A stretch of DNA of 64,000 nt, from contig NZ_FRCA01000004.1 in assembly GCF_900142755.1 (NCBI RefSeq), positions 186,001 through 250,000 on the forward strand, in the 5' to 3' direction. The notes beneath the pieces were generated by a model that was not told where the DNA came from, made no database searches, and saw only the letters and a list, made by a program, of their open reading frames with translations. Each line of letters starts with the position of its first letter. The first letter of the stretch is position 1. The position numbers and the translations under genes were made by a program. This document shows, one piece after another, positions 1-10,801 of this stretch. Origin of the DNA: Halomonas cupida (GTDB lineage: Bacteria; Pseudomonadota; Gammaproteobacteria; Pseudomonadales; Halomonadaceae).

Positions 1-2470
1 GCAGTTTCGGAGGCAGATCCAGCCAGGCCAGATAGAGTACGGCTGCCGCGATCTCGGCCAACAGCACTGCGAGCAGCCCGGCAGCCAATCCCATGATCGC
101 GAACTCCGCCCACTGTATACGCGCCATCATGCGTGTCCCTGCACCGAACACCCGCAACAGTCCACTCTCGTGGGCACGCACTGGATGACTGGCAATCAGC
201 GCCGCATACAGCACGCTGATACCTGCCAGCAGCACAAACACCAGTACCAGCTCCACCGCTCTGGTCACCTGGTCGAGCATCTCCCGTACCTGGCCAAGCA
301 AAGCATCCACATCCAGCAGGGTCACGCCGGGAAACGCCTCGACCAGGCTTGCCAGGGGATTCGTCTGTCCCGCTGATGCGTCCAGTGGGTCGAGATGAAA
401 GGCGGTGATGAAACTATGCGCGAAGTCATCGAGAACTCCGGGGGGAAAGATGACATAGAAGTTGGGTTGGAAGCTGTCCCAGTCCAGGTCGCGGATACTG
501 GTCACCACTCCAGTCAGGGTGTCGGCCCCCACCGAGAAGCTCAGACGGTCTCCCATGGCCAGTCCCAGGCGTTCAGCGAGTCCGCTCTCCAACGAGATGG
601 GAGCCTCCGGAGGCTGTCCGTTATCGACCTCCGCATACCAGTCGCCTGACACCTCGACACCATCGAACCAGCTACCCTCCACCAGGCGATTGCCCTTCGG
701 CAGCTCGCTGCTCCAGGTCAGGTTCAATTCACGGCGCAGCGCATTTTCGCCCTGCGCCTCCGCAGGAACCGCCTCACGCGGAGGCTGGCCATTGATCGCC
801 ACAATGCGTCCCCGCACCATCGGATACAGGTCACTGCGCGCCTCCGATATCTCGGCCAGTTGCTCGGCAAAGGCATCACGCTCGCCCGGCTGGATATTGA
901 TGGCGAAATGATTGGGCGTATCGACGGGCAGTTGCGCCTGCCAGGTGGTGACCAGATCGCCCCTCACCAGGCTGATCATCGCCATGGCAAAGAAGGTCAC
1001 AGCGAAGGCCAGCAGTTGACCAAGGCTCAGACTGCGCCGACGCGTCAGTTGCCTGGCTCCCAGTTGCAGAGCATGACGCCAGCCCTGACGCGCTCCGGGA
1101 GCGACCCGGGAAACCAGCCACATCAGCGCATCGAGAATCAGCCCTCCCAGCCACCACATGGCTCCCAGCGCTACCAGACCGCCAAGCAGCAAGCCGAGAG
1201 CCAGACTGAAACTGCCCGAATAGAGCCACATCAGGGCACCGAAGGAGCCCGCGGCCACTGCCGCCATCAGCCAGGCTGACGCCGGTAGCGGATCCAGCTC
1301 ACGGCGCAGGACCTTGAGGGCACTGACACGCCGCAGGCGCAACAGTGTTGGTCCGGCAAAGCCACCCAGCACAGCCAGCGCGGTCAAGACGCCCAGCCAC
1401 AGGGGCAGCCAACCCGGTGGCGGCAACTCCATCGGCAGAAAGGGCTGCATCAGTGCCACCAGCAGCGCCTGGCCGACCAGCCCCAACACCGCCCCCAACA
1501 ACGCCGCCACCACCGACAACACCAGCAGTTGCAGGCCAAAGAGTCTTATCAGTGTGGCCTGCGAGGCGCCGAAACAACGCATCAGGGCCGCACTGTCGAG
1601 ATGGCGTTCGACATAACGCCGCGTGGACAGAGCCACGGCGACACCTGCCAGCAACACAGCAGCCAGCCCGGCCAGGCTCAGATAGGTATCAGCACGCTCC
1701 AGTGCCGAGCCCAGACGAGGCCGGTCATGGCGTACATCACGCACCTCCACACCGTCCTGGCGAAGACGTTCGAGCAACGGCGACAATTGCTCGACACTCT
1801 GTGCCGAACCCGCCGCGAGAATCTCGTACTCCAGTCGCGACCCCGGCTGAATGAGGCCGGTCGCCTCGAGATCCTCGACATGCATCATCACCCGAGGGTT
1901 GAGGCTGCCAAAGCCCGTCGACTGATCCGCCTCACGCTCCAGCCAGGCACTCACCTCGAACTGCGACTGCCCCAACTGAAGCGACTCCCCCAGCTCGATA
2001 TCCAGTAATTGCCGCAACCGTGGCGAAAGCCAGAGTTCTCCGCGCGCCGGGCCATGCTCAACCTCCTCACTCCCCTGGCCCCGGTCAATACGCGAGCTGC
2101 CGTAATGGGGATAGGCCTCATCCACCGCCTTGATACTGACGGGCTGAAAGGCCGACTCCCGACTGGCCATCGAGACCAGATCAACCTGATCACTGAGGCG
2201 CATACCCGCCTCGACCAGTTGCCGACGCAGACCATCATCAAAGGGATCCGACTGCTCCAGTACCAGGTCGCCGCCCATCATCTGACCAGCCTGGCGCACC
2301 AGACCCCGCTCCAGGCGGTCGAGAAAGAATCCCATCATGGTCGAGGCCGCCACTGCCAGCATCAGCGCAATCAGCAGTGCTCGCACATCCGCGGCTCGCA
2401 GGTCACGACGCAGACTGCGCGCGGCAAGGCCGCAGAGAGCGCCGATGCCCATCACCTGGCGCCGGCTCAT
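1..2470 (-). CDS. ybbP: ABC transporter permease, FtsX/YbbP family (3' end cut by window edge)
   Basis: About 823 residues are visible, starting at the ATG at 2470; the C-terminus lies outside the window. The protein begins MSRRQVMGIGALC and has a first membrane segment near residues 30-50. A long periplasmic region follows, then a block of membrane helices around residues 270-450, a second large extracytoplasmic domain, and a last helix group near 760-823. This is the layout of large FtsX/MacB-type permeases such as E. coli YbbP (about 800 residues). The start overlaps the stop of the upstream ATPase gene by 4 bases, so the two are co-translated. The YbbA-YbbP pair is thought to act in envelope or lipid export, but the substrate is not established and cannot be read from the sequence. 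Confidence 0.85.
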   Translation of the reverse strand, partial: MSRRQVMGIGALCGLAARSLRRDLRAADVRALLIALMLAVAASTMMGFFLDRLERGLVRQAGQMMGGDLVLEQSDPFDDGLRRQLVEAGMRLSDQVDLVSMASRESAFQPVSIKAVDEAYPHYGSSRIDRGQGSEEVEHGPARGELWLSPRLRQLLDIELGESLQLGQSQFEVSAWLEREADQSTGFGSLNPRVMMHVEDLEATGLIQPGSRLEYEILAAGSAQSVEQLSPLLERLRQDGVEVRDVRHDRPRLGSALERADTYLSLAGLAAVLLAGVAVALSTRRYVERHLDSAALMRCFGASQATLIRLFGLQLLVLSVVAALLGAVLGLVGQALLVALMQPFLPMELPPPGWLPLWLGVLTALAVLGGFAGPTLLRLRRVSALKVLRRELDPLPASAWLMAAVAAGSFGALMWLYSGSFSLALGLLLGGLVALGAMWWLGGLILDALMWLVSRVAPGARQGWRHALQLGARQLTRRRSLSLGQLLAFAVTFFAMAMISLVRGDLVTTWQAQLPVDTPNHFAINIQPGERDAFAEQLAEISEARSDLYPMVRGRIVAINGQPPREAVPAEAQGENALRRELNLTWSSELPKGNRLVEGSWFDGVEVSGDWYAEVDNGQPPEAPISLESGLAERLGLAMGDRLSFSVGADTLTGVVTSIRDLDWDSFQPNFYVIFPPGVLDDFAHSFITAFHLDPLDASAGQTNPLASLVEAFPGVTLLDVDALLGQVREMLDQVTRAVELVLVFVLLAGISVLYAALIASHPVRAHESGLLRVFGAGTRMMARIQWAEFAIMGLAAGLLAVLLAEIAAAVLYLAWLDLPPKL

Positions 2471-3243
2471 GATGTCGCCTCACTCAACTCCATGGCATCG
2501 AGTCGGCCGTCGACCAGTTGCAGACAACGATCACAGCGGCGTGCCAATGCATGGTCATGGGTCACCAGCACCAGAGTCGTGCCCTGCTCATGGTTGAGAT
2601 CGAACAGCGTCTGGATGATCCTTTCTCCGGTATGCGGATCGAGGTTGCCGGTCGGCTCATCGGCGAATACCAGCTCCGGCGAGGTTACGAAAGCCCGCGC
2701 CAGCGCGACACGCTGCTGCTCGCCACCGGAAAGCTGGCGTGGCAGGTGGTCATGGCGTTCTGCCAACCCGACCCGCGCCAGCCACTCGCGGGCACGCTGT
2801 TCCCGATGGTTCTGTACCGACAATTCCGTAGGCAGCAATACGTTCTCGAGTGCGGTAAGCGTCGGCAGCAACTGGAAGTTCTGGAACACGAAGCCGACCC
2901 GGCCATTGCGTAACGCTGCCCGCCCATCCTCATCGAGGCCGGTCAGGGATTCGCCGAACAATAACAGCTCGCCCTCACTGGGATGATCAAGCCCGGCGAG
3001 AAGCCCCAGCAGTGTCGACTTGCCAGCACCGCTCTGGCCGAGAATGGCAACGCTCTCACCAGCGTGTACGATGAGCTCCAGCTCACGCAGAATAGTCAGT
3101 TCACGCGAACCACTGATCACGCTTTTTGCCAGAGCCCGGGCTTCAAGAACTGGAGCTTCGAGAACCGGGGTTTCAGGAGCCGGGGCTTCGGTAACAGGCG
3201 CATGAAGATGGGATGGAGATGTTGAAACAGGAGCCTTGGACAT
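2467..3243 (-). CDS. ybbA: ABC transporter ATP-binding protein, YbbA family
   Basis: This 258-residue ATPase carries Walker A GQSGAGKST, signature LSGGEQQR, Walker B LVFADEPTGNLD and the switch histidine in THDHALA. It is a LolD/YbbA-type ATPase that would power the neighbouring FtsX-like permease. The start at 3243 (MSKAPVST) is chosen because an AGGGA sits about 10 bases upstream and no other in-frame start exists before the conserved core. The first 45 or so residues are unusual for the family: a low-complexity extension with pentapeptide units (APVTE, APAPE, TPVLE, APVLE) encoded by four imperfect 15-bp repeats at 3142-3201. It is divergent from tesA, as in E. coli, but the two start codons overlap. 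Confidence 0.9.
   Translation of the reverse strand: MSKAPVSTSPSHLHAPVTEAPAPETPVLEAPVLEARALAKSVISGSRELTILRELELIVHAGESVAILGQSGAGKSTLLGLLAGLDHPSEGELLLFGESLTGLDEDGRAALRNGRVGFVFQNFQLLPTLTALENVLLPTELSVQNHREQRAREWLARVGLAERHDHLPRQLSGGEQQRVALARAFVTSPELVFADEPTGNLDPHTGERIIQTLFDLNHEQGTTLVLVTHDHALARRCDRCLQLVDGRLDAMELSEATS
3142..3201. repeat. Four imperfect 15-bp tandem repeats inside the ybbA 5' end
   Basis: Units on the + strand are TTCAAGAACTGGAGC, TTCGAGAACCGGGGT, TTCAGGAGCCGGGGC and TTCGGTAACAGGCGC. The 15-bp period keeps the ybbA frame and gives pentapeptide repeats. The tesA promoter must lie in or near this stretch, because tesA starts only 41 bases to the right. Confidence 0.75.
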
Positions 3244-3985
3244 GACGAACGCTATCCCTGAAGTTGGACGATGGCAGCGCGGGCCACTGAAGTGCCGACG
3301 CTGGTTACTGTCAGTCATTACGCTGTTTGCCGCCCTGTGGTTGAGCATCGGCACTGCTCACTCCCAGACTCAAGCCCAGTCACCCATTCTACTGGTGGTC
3401 GGTGACAGTCTCAGTGCCGCTTATGGCATCCCACAGGAGGCCGGTTGGGTGACACTGCTCGACCAACGACTCGACGGTCGGGCGCAGGTGATCAACGCCA
3501 GCATCAGTGGCGAGACCAGCAGTGGTGGTGCCAGTCGTCTGGCAGGCCTGCTCGAACAACACCAGCCGGACATCGTGGTGCTCGAGCTGGGTGGCAATGA
3601 CGGCCTGCGCGGGCTGCCACCACAGCAGATGCAAGCCAACCTGAACCGCATGATCGAGCAGAGCCGGAGCAGCGGTGCCGATGTCCTGCTGGTGGGCATC
3701 GATATTCCCCCCAATTACGGGCAGGCCTACCGCGAGGCCTTCGGCCAGGTGTTCCGGAGCCTCGCTGACGAACATCAACTGCCCCTGTTGCCCTTCCTGC
3801 TTGAAGGTATTGCACTGAAACCCGAGCTGATGCAGGAAGATGGCATTCACCCCACTGCCGACGCTCAGCCTCTCATGCTCGACAACGTCTGGGCCGAACT
3901 CGCTCCCTTACTGCGAGAACAAGGTGTGCAGTTGGCCACCAAAGCGTCTCAAGCAAAAGCGTCTCAGGCAGAGCCATCTTCCTGA
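3242..3985 (+). CDS. tesA: GDSL-type esterase / multifunctional acyl-CoA thioesterase I
   Basis: This 247-residue periplasmic SGNH hydrolase has block I GDSLSAAYG with the catalytic serine, block III GGNDGLRG, and the C-terminal catalytic Asp-His in EDGIHPT. A signal peptide precedes it, with hydrophobic core LLSVITLFAALWLSIG and probable cleavage after AHS. TesA hydrolyses acyl-CoA and acyl esters and has lysophospholipase and arylesterase side activities. The ATG at 3242 lies 8 bases after AGGAG; an in-frame TTG at 3236 is less likely. The C-terminus ends in a duplicated pentapeptide KASQA made by a 15-bp repeat. The last 22 bases overlap the convergent DMT transporter gene. Confidence 0.92.
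   Translation: MTNAIPEVGRWQRGPLKCRRWLLSVITLFAALWLSIGTAHSQTQAQSPILLVVGDSLSAAYGIPQEAGWVTLLDQRLDGRAQVINASISGETSSGGASRLAGLLEQHQPDIVVLELGGNDGLRGLPPQQMQANLNRMIEQSRSSGADVLLVGIDIPPNYGQAYREAFGQVFRSLADEHQLPLLPFLLEGIALKPELMQEDGIHPTADAQPLMLDNVWAELAPLLREQGVQLATKASQAKASQAEPSS
3941..3970 (+). repeat. 15-bp direct duplication at the tesA 3' end
   Basis: AAAGCGTCTCAAGCA is followed directly by AAAGCGTCTCAGGCA, giving KASQA twice in the TesA tail. It is a second example of a frame-preserving 15-bp repeat at a protein terminus. Confidence 0.75.
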
Positions 3986-4860
3986 GCAGATGGCGTGCGC
4001 TGCCACTGCTGCAGGCCCAGCCCACCGAGAATCAATACAAGACCCATCAGGGTCGAGAACAGAATGGGCTCTCCAATTACAAAGTGCAGCAACAGGAGTG
4101 ACACCGGCGGCGAAAGAAAGATCAGAATCGAGACCTTTGCAGTACGCGAGACACTCTGAACAGCCATCTGCCACAGCACAAAAGCCACTCCCATCTCGAA
4201 CAGCCCCACATAGATGCCTGCCCCCAATGCTTCGGGCCCATGCCATTGCAGGCCGGGCCCGAGCAGCAGCAGCACCGTCAATACCGGCACCCCCACCGAG
4301 AAGTTCTGCCACTGGGCAACCATCGCCGGACGGGCATCCCGAGCATTGAACAGCCAGTAGAGTGCCCAGATCACCGTTGATACCAGCGCCAGCCCCACCC
4401 CCAGAGGATCGGCAAAGTCGACGTCCAGAACCTTGCCACGCGTGGCAATCACCCAGACACCGGAATAGGCAATCAGACCGGCGACGATGTCAGTGCGCGT
4501 CAACGTCTGCTTGAGAATCGGTACAGCAAGCAGAGCCATGGCCAGTGCCCAGGTGTAATTGAGTGCCATGGCCTCCTGCCCCGGCAGACGGTCATAGGCG
4601 GCAAACAATACCAGGTAATAGGCCACCGGGTTCATCAGACCGGCCCACAGGGCGGTGCTCCAACCCTGCTTGAGCGCCCGGCGCATCTGCCCCCGATGGA
4701 TCACCAGTACGCCCATCAGCGCCCAGGAAACCAGCGACGCTATCCACATCAGCTCCAGCGGGCTCATGTAGCCGAGCGCCACCTTGAATGCTGTGGCAAC
4801 AGTGGACCACAGCGCCACGGCTGCCAGGCCATAGCCTATCGCCTGCCGATCAGAATTCAT
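3964..4860 (-). CDS. DMT-superfamily (EamA) transporter
   Basis: This 298-residue inner-membrane protein has about ten hydrophobic segments arranged as two EamA repeats. The first begins YGLAAVALWSTVATAFKVAL. The second begins near PLGVGLALVSTVIWALYWLF and contains the family-typical VALWQ/VLWQMAV stretch. EamA proteins are drug/metabolite exporters or amino-acid efflux carriers; the substrate here is unknown. The gene is convergent with tesA and overlaps its 3' end by 22 bases. Its upstream region holds four GAGCTAC heptamers. Confidence 0.85.
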   Translation of the reverse strand: MNSDRQAIGYGLAAVALWSTVATAFKVALGYMSPLELMWIASLVSWALMGVLVIHRGQMRRALKQGWSTALWAGLMNPVAYYLVLFAAYDRLPGQEAMALNYTWALAMALLAVPILKQTLTRTDIVAGLIAYSGVWVIATRGKVLDVDFADPLGVGLALVSTVIWALYWLFNARDARPAMVAQWQNFSVGVPVLTVLLLLGPGLQWHGPEALGAGIYVGLFEMGVAFVLWQMAVQSVSRTAKVSILIFLSPPVSLLLLHFVIGEPILFSTLMGLVLILGGLGLQQWQRTPSAQEDGSA

Positions 4861-4876
4861 GCTACGTCCTTGTTAT

Positions 4877-4904
4877 GAGCTACGAGCTACGAGCTACGAG
4901 CTAC
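4877..4904 (+). repeat. Heptamer array (GAGCTAC)x4
   Basis: Four perfect tandem GAGCTAC units lie between the start of the DMT transporter gene and the 3' end of the SelW-like gene. They belong to the dispersed heptamer family described in the findings. Confidence 0.95.
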
Positions 4905-4968
4905 GAAGGCCAGTCTATCGCCATGCCGCAGACCGCTGGCGATGAACGACATGTTCCGCTTCCTGCAC

Positions 4969-5283
4969 TCAGCGATCGATATGACCCAGATCGCGGTCTG
5001 GTTCGATCACATCTCTAACCCGCTGCTTGAGGACCTTGATATCGGGGAAGCCACCATCGCGCTTGCGTTCCCAGAGCAGTTGGCCATCGATAGTGACCTC
5101 GAACCGACCACCGTGAGATGGCTGCAGGGCCACCTCCTCGAGACTCTCGCCAAAGGTCGACAGCAGCTCCTGGGCGTACCAGCCGCTACGCAACAGCCAC
5201 TGACATTGCGTACAGTAGATAATCCGGACTCGTGACAACTGGGCTCTCCCGTCACTGACATGGAAGTATTTCGCATCGATCAT
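4969..5283 (-). CDS. SelT/SelW/SelH (Rdx) family protein, Cys form
   Basis: This 104-residue thioredoxin-like protein has VRIIYCTQCQWLLRSGW near the N-terminus, a CxxC redox motif where selenoprotein W has CxxU. The family-typical LLWERKRDGGFPDIKVLKQ and ERDLGH-like end (DRDLGHIDR) are also present. It is probably a small cytosolic redox adaptor; bacterial members have no firm function. The ATG at 5283 follows CCAGG and gives the usual short N-terminus. A longer form from 5319 would overlap the divergent MFS gene. The 20-bp gap between divergent starts means the promoters overlap coding sequence or are very compact. Confidence 0.85.
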   Translation of the reverse strand: MIDAKYFHVSDGRAQLSRVRIIYCTQCQWLLRSGWYAQELLSTFGESLEEVALQPSHGGRFEVTIDGQLLWERKRDGGFPDIKVLKQRVRDVIEPDRDLGHIDR

Positions 5284-5302
5284 ACCAGCCTGGAAGGATC
5301 TC

Positions 5303-6637
5303 ATGGCCATCTCGGACAACCCACGAACAAAGTTTCATGAATGGCTATACGGCGACGATGACAGCCGTATGTGCCTCGATATCCCCGAGAACGCATGCCG
5401 CCAGCAACCACGCAACTTCGTGCTGCACCTGCTGGCGGCACTCGGCAACAAGCTCGCCGACGAACTTTCCAGCGCTCGTCTCGTGCTCCCCTGGTTGCTG
5501 GGTATCATGGGAGCTCCCGCCTGGATGGTCGGGTTTCTGGTGCCGATTCGCGAGGCCGGCGCCCTACTCCCGCAAGTGCTGGTGGCGGGCCTGATTCGCC
5601 TTATACCAGAGCGTAAATGGAGCTGGGTCATCGGTGGCCTGATCCAGTCCGCCGCCGCCTTCTGCCTGGCACTACTGGCACTGTTTTCTGCAGGAACTCT
5701 CGGCGGCAGCCTGGTTCTGCTGGCGTTGGTGGTGCTGTCGCTGGCACGCGGCCTGCAATCCATTGCCAGCAAGGATGTGCTCGGCAAGACCATCGCCAAG
5801 CGCCGGCGAGGCACACTGATGGGCTGGAGCAGCAGCATCGCCGGTGCCGCAACCCTCGGTGCCGGCGCAGTACTACTGTGGTTCGACGATCGGCCCAGCG
5901 AGATCGCACTCGCAGTGCTGCTGGCTATTGCCGCCCTTGCCTGGGCAGGCAACGCGCTGTGCGCCGCGGCCATCGTCGAGGAGCCCGGCGCAACATCCGG
6001 AGGACACAGCGCCTGGCAGAGCATCCGCAGCAACTGGACAGTGCTGCGTGATGACGCCACCTTTCGCAACTTCAACATCACCCGTGCCCTGCTGCTTTCC
6101 AGTGCGCTGGCACTGCCCTACCTGGCCTTGATCGGCCAGCGTCAGAGTGGCACCGAACTGGGGGGACTCGGCACCCTGATTGTGGTCTCCGGCCTGGCCT
6201 CGATGATCGCCGGCCCGATCTGGGGAAGCCGCGCCGACGCCTCCAGCCGCCGAGTGATGCGCGATGCCGCCGTCGGCACTCTGCTGTGCTGCTGTCTGGG
6301 CGGGGTGATCCCACTACTGCCCGGAGCCATATCGACCAGTGTCTGGCCCTATGCCCTGGTCTACGCCCTGTTGGTGATCGTGCATTCCGGGGTACGCCTC
6401 GGGCGCAAGACCTACATCGTCGATATGGCCAATGCCGAGAATCGCGCTCTGCTGATTGCACTCTCCAATACTCTGACCGGCGTGCTGATGCTGGTCGTTG
6501 GCGGCCTGGCAGGGGCTACCGCCTATGTCTTCGGCCCCGTGGCGCTACTGTTGATGCTGGCCGCAACGGCGCTGCTCGCCGCCTGGTTCGCCATGCGTCT
6601 GCCGGAAGTCGAACAGGACTCGAGCGCGCCCGGATAA
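5303..6637 (+). CDS. MFS transporter
   Basis: This 444-residue inner-membrane protein has about 12 hydrophobic segments. A strong GGAAGGA ribosome site sits 5 bases before the ATG. Features include LPWLLGIMGAPAWMVGFLVPIREAGALLPQ in the first helices and a basic cytoplasmic loop (KTIAKRRRGTLMGWS). A second half starts near the loop SIRSNWTVLRDDATFRNF and ends in a short acidic tail. It resembles uncharacterised MFS proteins common in pseudomonads; the substrate cannot be inferred. It is followed by a hairpin at 6720. Confidence 0.85.
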   Translation: MAISDNPRTKFHEWLYGDDDSRMCLDIPENACRQQPRNFVLHLLAALGNKLADELSSARLVLPWLLGIMGAPAWMVGFLVPIREAGALLPQVLVAGLIRLIPERKWSWVIGGLIQSAAAFCLALLALFSAGTLGGSLVLLALVVLSLARGLQSIASKDVLGKTIAKRRRGTLMGWSSSIAGAATLGAGAVLLWFDDRPSEIALAVLLAIAALAWAGNALCAAAIVEEPGATSGGHSAWQSIRSNWTVLRDDATFRNFNITRALLLSSALALPYLALIGQRQSGTELGGLGTLIVVSGLASMIAGPIWGSRADASSRRVMRDAAVGTLLCCCLGGVIPLLPGAISTSVWPYALVYALLVIVHSGVRLGRKTYIVDMANAENRALLIALSNTLTGVLMLVVGGLAGATAYVFGPVALLLMLAATALLAAWFAMRLPEVEQDSSAPG

Positions 6638-6719
6638 TTGCCCTGACTCAGCCTTTGCATGCCGAACAAGGGAAAATGCCTATTCTTGACTTGCACTTTG
6701 CGCCCATGGGGCATATATA

Positions 6720-6748
6720 GCCAACAGGATCAAATGGATCCTGTTGGC
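6720..6748 (+). terminator. Perfect 12-bp hairpin after the MFS gene
   Basis: GCCAACAGGATC, a 5-base loop (AAATG) and GATCCTGTTGGC form a perfect stem 80 bases after the MFS stop codon. GCTTTCCCC follows, so the U-tract is weak. It is a likely terminator, or could be a dyad operator for the next gene. Confidence 0.6.
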
Positions 6749-6843
6749 GCTTTCCCCGGGCGTACAGCCCGTTGATGTGATCCGGAAAGTTGGTGTGATA
6801 TGCCGCCCTCGAGATGGGCGGCCTGGCCATGGGAGACCTTCAC

Positions 6844-7059
6844 ATGAGCCGCGATTCCCTTCTTGATGATGCCTACTACGAGGTCAATGACCAGGATGCG
6901 GTCAATGACGACGATTATGGTCGTAGCCGCTCCAGTAGCCGTGCCGATACTTTACGGGCGCGACGACGCGTCGAGGCGTTGTTGGAAGAGCGTCGTCTGA
7001 AGCAGGCAATTGATGACGACTGGGGACTGGATGATGACGAGGAGGAAGACGAGGAATAG
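6844..7059 (+). CDS. Small acidic protein, PA3496-like family
   Basis: This 71-residue protein begins MSRDSLLDDAYYEV. It has a basic helix in the middle (RADTLRARRRVEALLEERRLKQAI) and an almost purely acidic end, DDDWGLDDDEEEDEE. Length and layout match the small PA3496-type proteins of pseudomonads, annotated as putative envelope-integrity proteins of unknown mechanism. The ATG at 6844 follows GGGAGA by 7 bases; in-frame upstream starts lack a ribosome site. The family assignment is from memory of the pattern and is moderate. Confidence 0.6.
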   Translation: MSRDSLLDDAYYEVNDQDAVNDDDYGRSRSSSRADTLRARRRVEALLEERRLKQAIDDDWGLDDDEEEDEE

Positions 7060-7439
7060 CCTCTGCTGGCCTCTCCCGCTTCCCTTTCCCGTCACCGTTC
7101 CACCCTGCTCGGCCTCACTACGGTGAGGCCAGAAACCTGTGCGTTACCAATGGTTCGCCCGCGTGTTACCCATGATTCGATAGTCGAGTGGATCTCACCG
7201 ATCCATTCGATTGTCGTCGGCAGCACAGCGCTGTACTGCCGACAATCTGCGGTGCCAGTGCCCATTGAAACGCTCATGGCCAGCGAAGGATTACCCTTCC
7301 AGTGTTTTCTTTAACCGCTTCGGGCTCTATCATCACTGACCACTGTTCTCCGGTTTCCTGAATTCGTTTTCCGGACCCGTGTCTTGAAACCAGAGTGCGA
7401 GCCTGTCTCGCCGAACCTCCAACATCCTAGTGAGCTCCC
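7060..7439. other. Gene-free stretch before ettA
   Basis: This 380-base stretch contains the 7111-7130 hairpin. It also holds a long dyad at 7216-7243, where GTCGGCAG and CTGCCGAC flank the palindrome ACAGCGCTGT. I see no plausible protein. The dyad may be a terminator or an operator for ettA; no clear -35/-10 pair could be assigned. Confidence 0.6.
7111..7130 (+). terminator. Hairpin after the PA3496-like gene
   Basis: GGCCTCAC, loop TACG and GTGAGGCC form an 8-bp perfect stem 52 bases after the stop codon. There is no U-tract, so it is terminator-like only. Confidence 0.45.
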
Positions 7440-9101
<1,662 letters not shown>

Positions 9102-9130
9102 TTGACGCATTGATCAGCGCGGTAGACATG

Positions 9131-9162
9131 CCCCCACAGGCCTCTGGCCTGTGGGGGTTTTT
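9131..9162 (+). terminator. Intrinsic terminator of ettA
   Basis: CCCCCACAGGCC, loop TCT and GGCCTGTGGGGG are followed by TTTTT. This is a 12-bp perfect GC-rich stem 29 bases after the ettA stop codon. Confidence 0.95.
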
Positions 9163-9373
9163 CATGCGCGTTGTAGATCAGCGCGACATGGCACCAGGTG
9201 CTGAAGTGGAAGTCGCCATATCGGGTTATCATCCTGCTCGGTGACGACTTTCATGTTGCGTTCCTTACCATTGTGCCGCAACAGTCATGCACTTGCGCTT
9301 GATCACAACTCACTGCATAAGAGAGAGATTGTCTATCGACGACTGACCACCATCACGCGCACGGGGATACCTC

Positions 9374-10696
9374 ATGCTGCTGTTTCATCCCATTATGTTA
9401 TTCAAGCGCTTTGCCAGCAGCATTGCCTACCTCCCGACACTGGCGGCACTGTTCTATGGCACCCTCGGGCTGTTGGCATTGGTCCCGCCGATATCAAGCG
9501 ATTTCCTGCCGGAAGCCATCAAGGAACTGAGCCTTGATGACCCCGGGAGTGCTCAATCACTGCTTGCGGCCCTGCTCGGCGGCATGATCTCGTTGATGGT
9601 ATTCAGCTTCTCGATGGTCATGTCGGTGCTGTCCCAGGCGGGAGCCAATTTTTCCCACAAGCTGGTATTCGGACTGATTTCCGAGCGCCGCCACCAACTC
9701 GTACTCGGCCACTATCTCGGTACCATTCTGTTTATCCTGATGCTGCTGATTGTGCCCTACTCGACCGATGGAGCTCCGATATGGCGCTCCGTTGCAGTGT
9801 ATACCGCCTGTATCATGGTCTTGCATTGTCTGGCACTGTTCGTCTACTTCATCCACAACGTGTCGCAGTCAATTCAGGTCGATGCCGTGATCAGCGGTCT
9901 GCATACCAACACGCTGTCCTCGATGAAGCGCAGACAGGACAACGAAAAGGGAGACGAGTGGCAATACCAGTCCTCCGAGCAGATCCTGCGAGCTCCCTGT
10001 CACGAATTGCTCGCCCGTGAAGCCGGATATGTGCAGAACGCCGACCTTCCCGCCATGGCAAAGCTGGCCGAACGTATCGACGGGATCATCCACCTGGATT
10101 TTCATTTTGGTGACTACGTCTTGAAAGGTCAGCCGATCGCACGACTGGAGTGTGACGACACCCCCAATGACGAGTGGCGCGAATCTGTCCTCGACACCCT
10201 GACCCAACTGGATGGGGAGTCCGTGGAAGAACACTTCGCCCACGGCATGACCCAACTAATGGAAGTTGCCATCAAGGCGCTGTCTCCCGGCATCAACGAT
10301 CCCGGTACCGCTCGCCTGTGTCTGCATCGCATCACCGACCTGCTGAGCCATTACCTGAACTCGCTACCGGCCAACCGACTACTGGACAGTGATGGTGAAA
10401 TACGTGTCTGCTGGGAAATAGAGCCCTTCGACAGCCTCTTGCACCGCCTGCTGACGCCCATCCTTCACTATGGGGCAGAGGACCAGAGCATTCTGCTGGG
10501 GCTGCTCAAGGCGATGAAATCGCTCTCGATCACCGCCGATTCACAACACCTCACCACCATTCAGCAGTTCGCCGACCGCGTCGTTGAGAGCCTCGACCGT
10601 CACAGTGAACACAAGCTGGACCGAGCGTTCGTCGACCAGCGGCTGGGCAGGGGCTATCACCGGCTGAACCTGCCGCACCACCTGAGCGACAGGTAA
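9374..10696 (+). CDS. DUF2254 family membrane protein
   Basis: This 440-residue protein has four to five hydrophobic segments in the first 170 residues and a soluble C-terminal half. The DUF2254 hallmark AIKALSPGINDPGTA is present, as is the membrane block SLMVFSFSMVMSVLSQAGANFS. No biochemical function is established for the family. It sits alone between the ettA terminator and the convergent lpxL gene. The ATG at 9374 is used; a second ATG seven codons later is possible. Confidence 0.88.
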   Translation: MLLFHPIMLFKRFASSIAYLPTLAALFYGTLGLLALVPPISSDFLPEAIKELSLDDPGSAQSLLAALLGGMISLMVFSFSMVMSVLSQAGANFSHKLVFGLISERRHQLVLGHYLGTILFILMLLIVPYSTDGAPIWRSVAVYTACIMVLHCLALFVYFIHNVSQSIQVDAVISGLHTNTLSSMKRRQDNEKGDEWQYQSSEQILRAPCHELLAREAGYVQNADLPAMAKLAERIDGIIHLDFHFGDYVLKGQPIARLECDDTPNDEWRESVLDTLTQLDGESVEEHFAHGMTQLMEVAIKALSPGINDPGTARLCLHRITDLLSHYLNSLPANRLLDSDGEIRVCWEIEPFDSLLHRLLTPILHYGAEDQSILLGLLKAMKSLSITADSQHLTTIQQFADRVVESLDRHSEHKLDRAFVDQRLGRGYHRLNLPHHLSDR

Positions 10697-10753
10697 CCGC
10701 CACCCGCCATACCGTCGCACGTCGGGCAAAGTCACGACGTGCCGTAGTTCTTG

Positions 10754-10801
10754 GCTCGTAGCTCGTAGCTCGTAGCTCGTAGCTCGTAGCTCGTAGCTCG
10801 T
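10754..10801 (+). repeat. Heptamer array (GCTCGTA)x6.9
   Basis: Nearly seven tandem GCTCGTA units abut the lpxL stop codon. Read in the lpxL direction the stop TGA is followed at once by CGAGCTACGAGCTACG. It is a member of the dispersed post-stop heptamer family. Confidence 0.95.
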
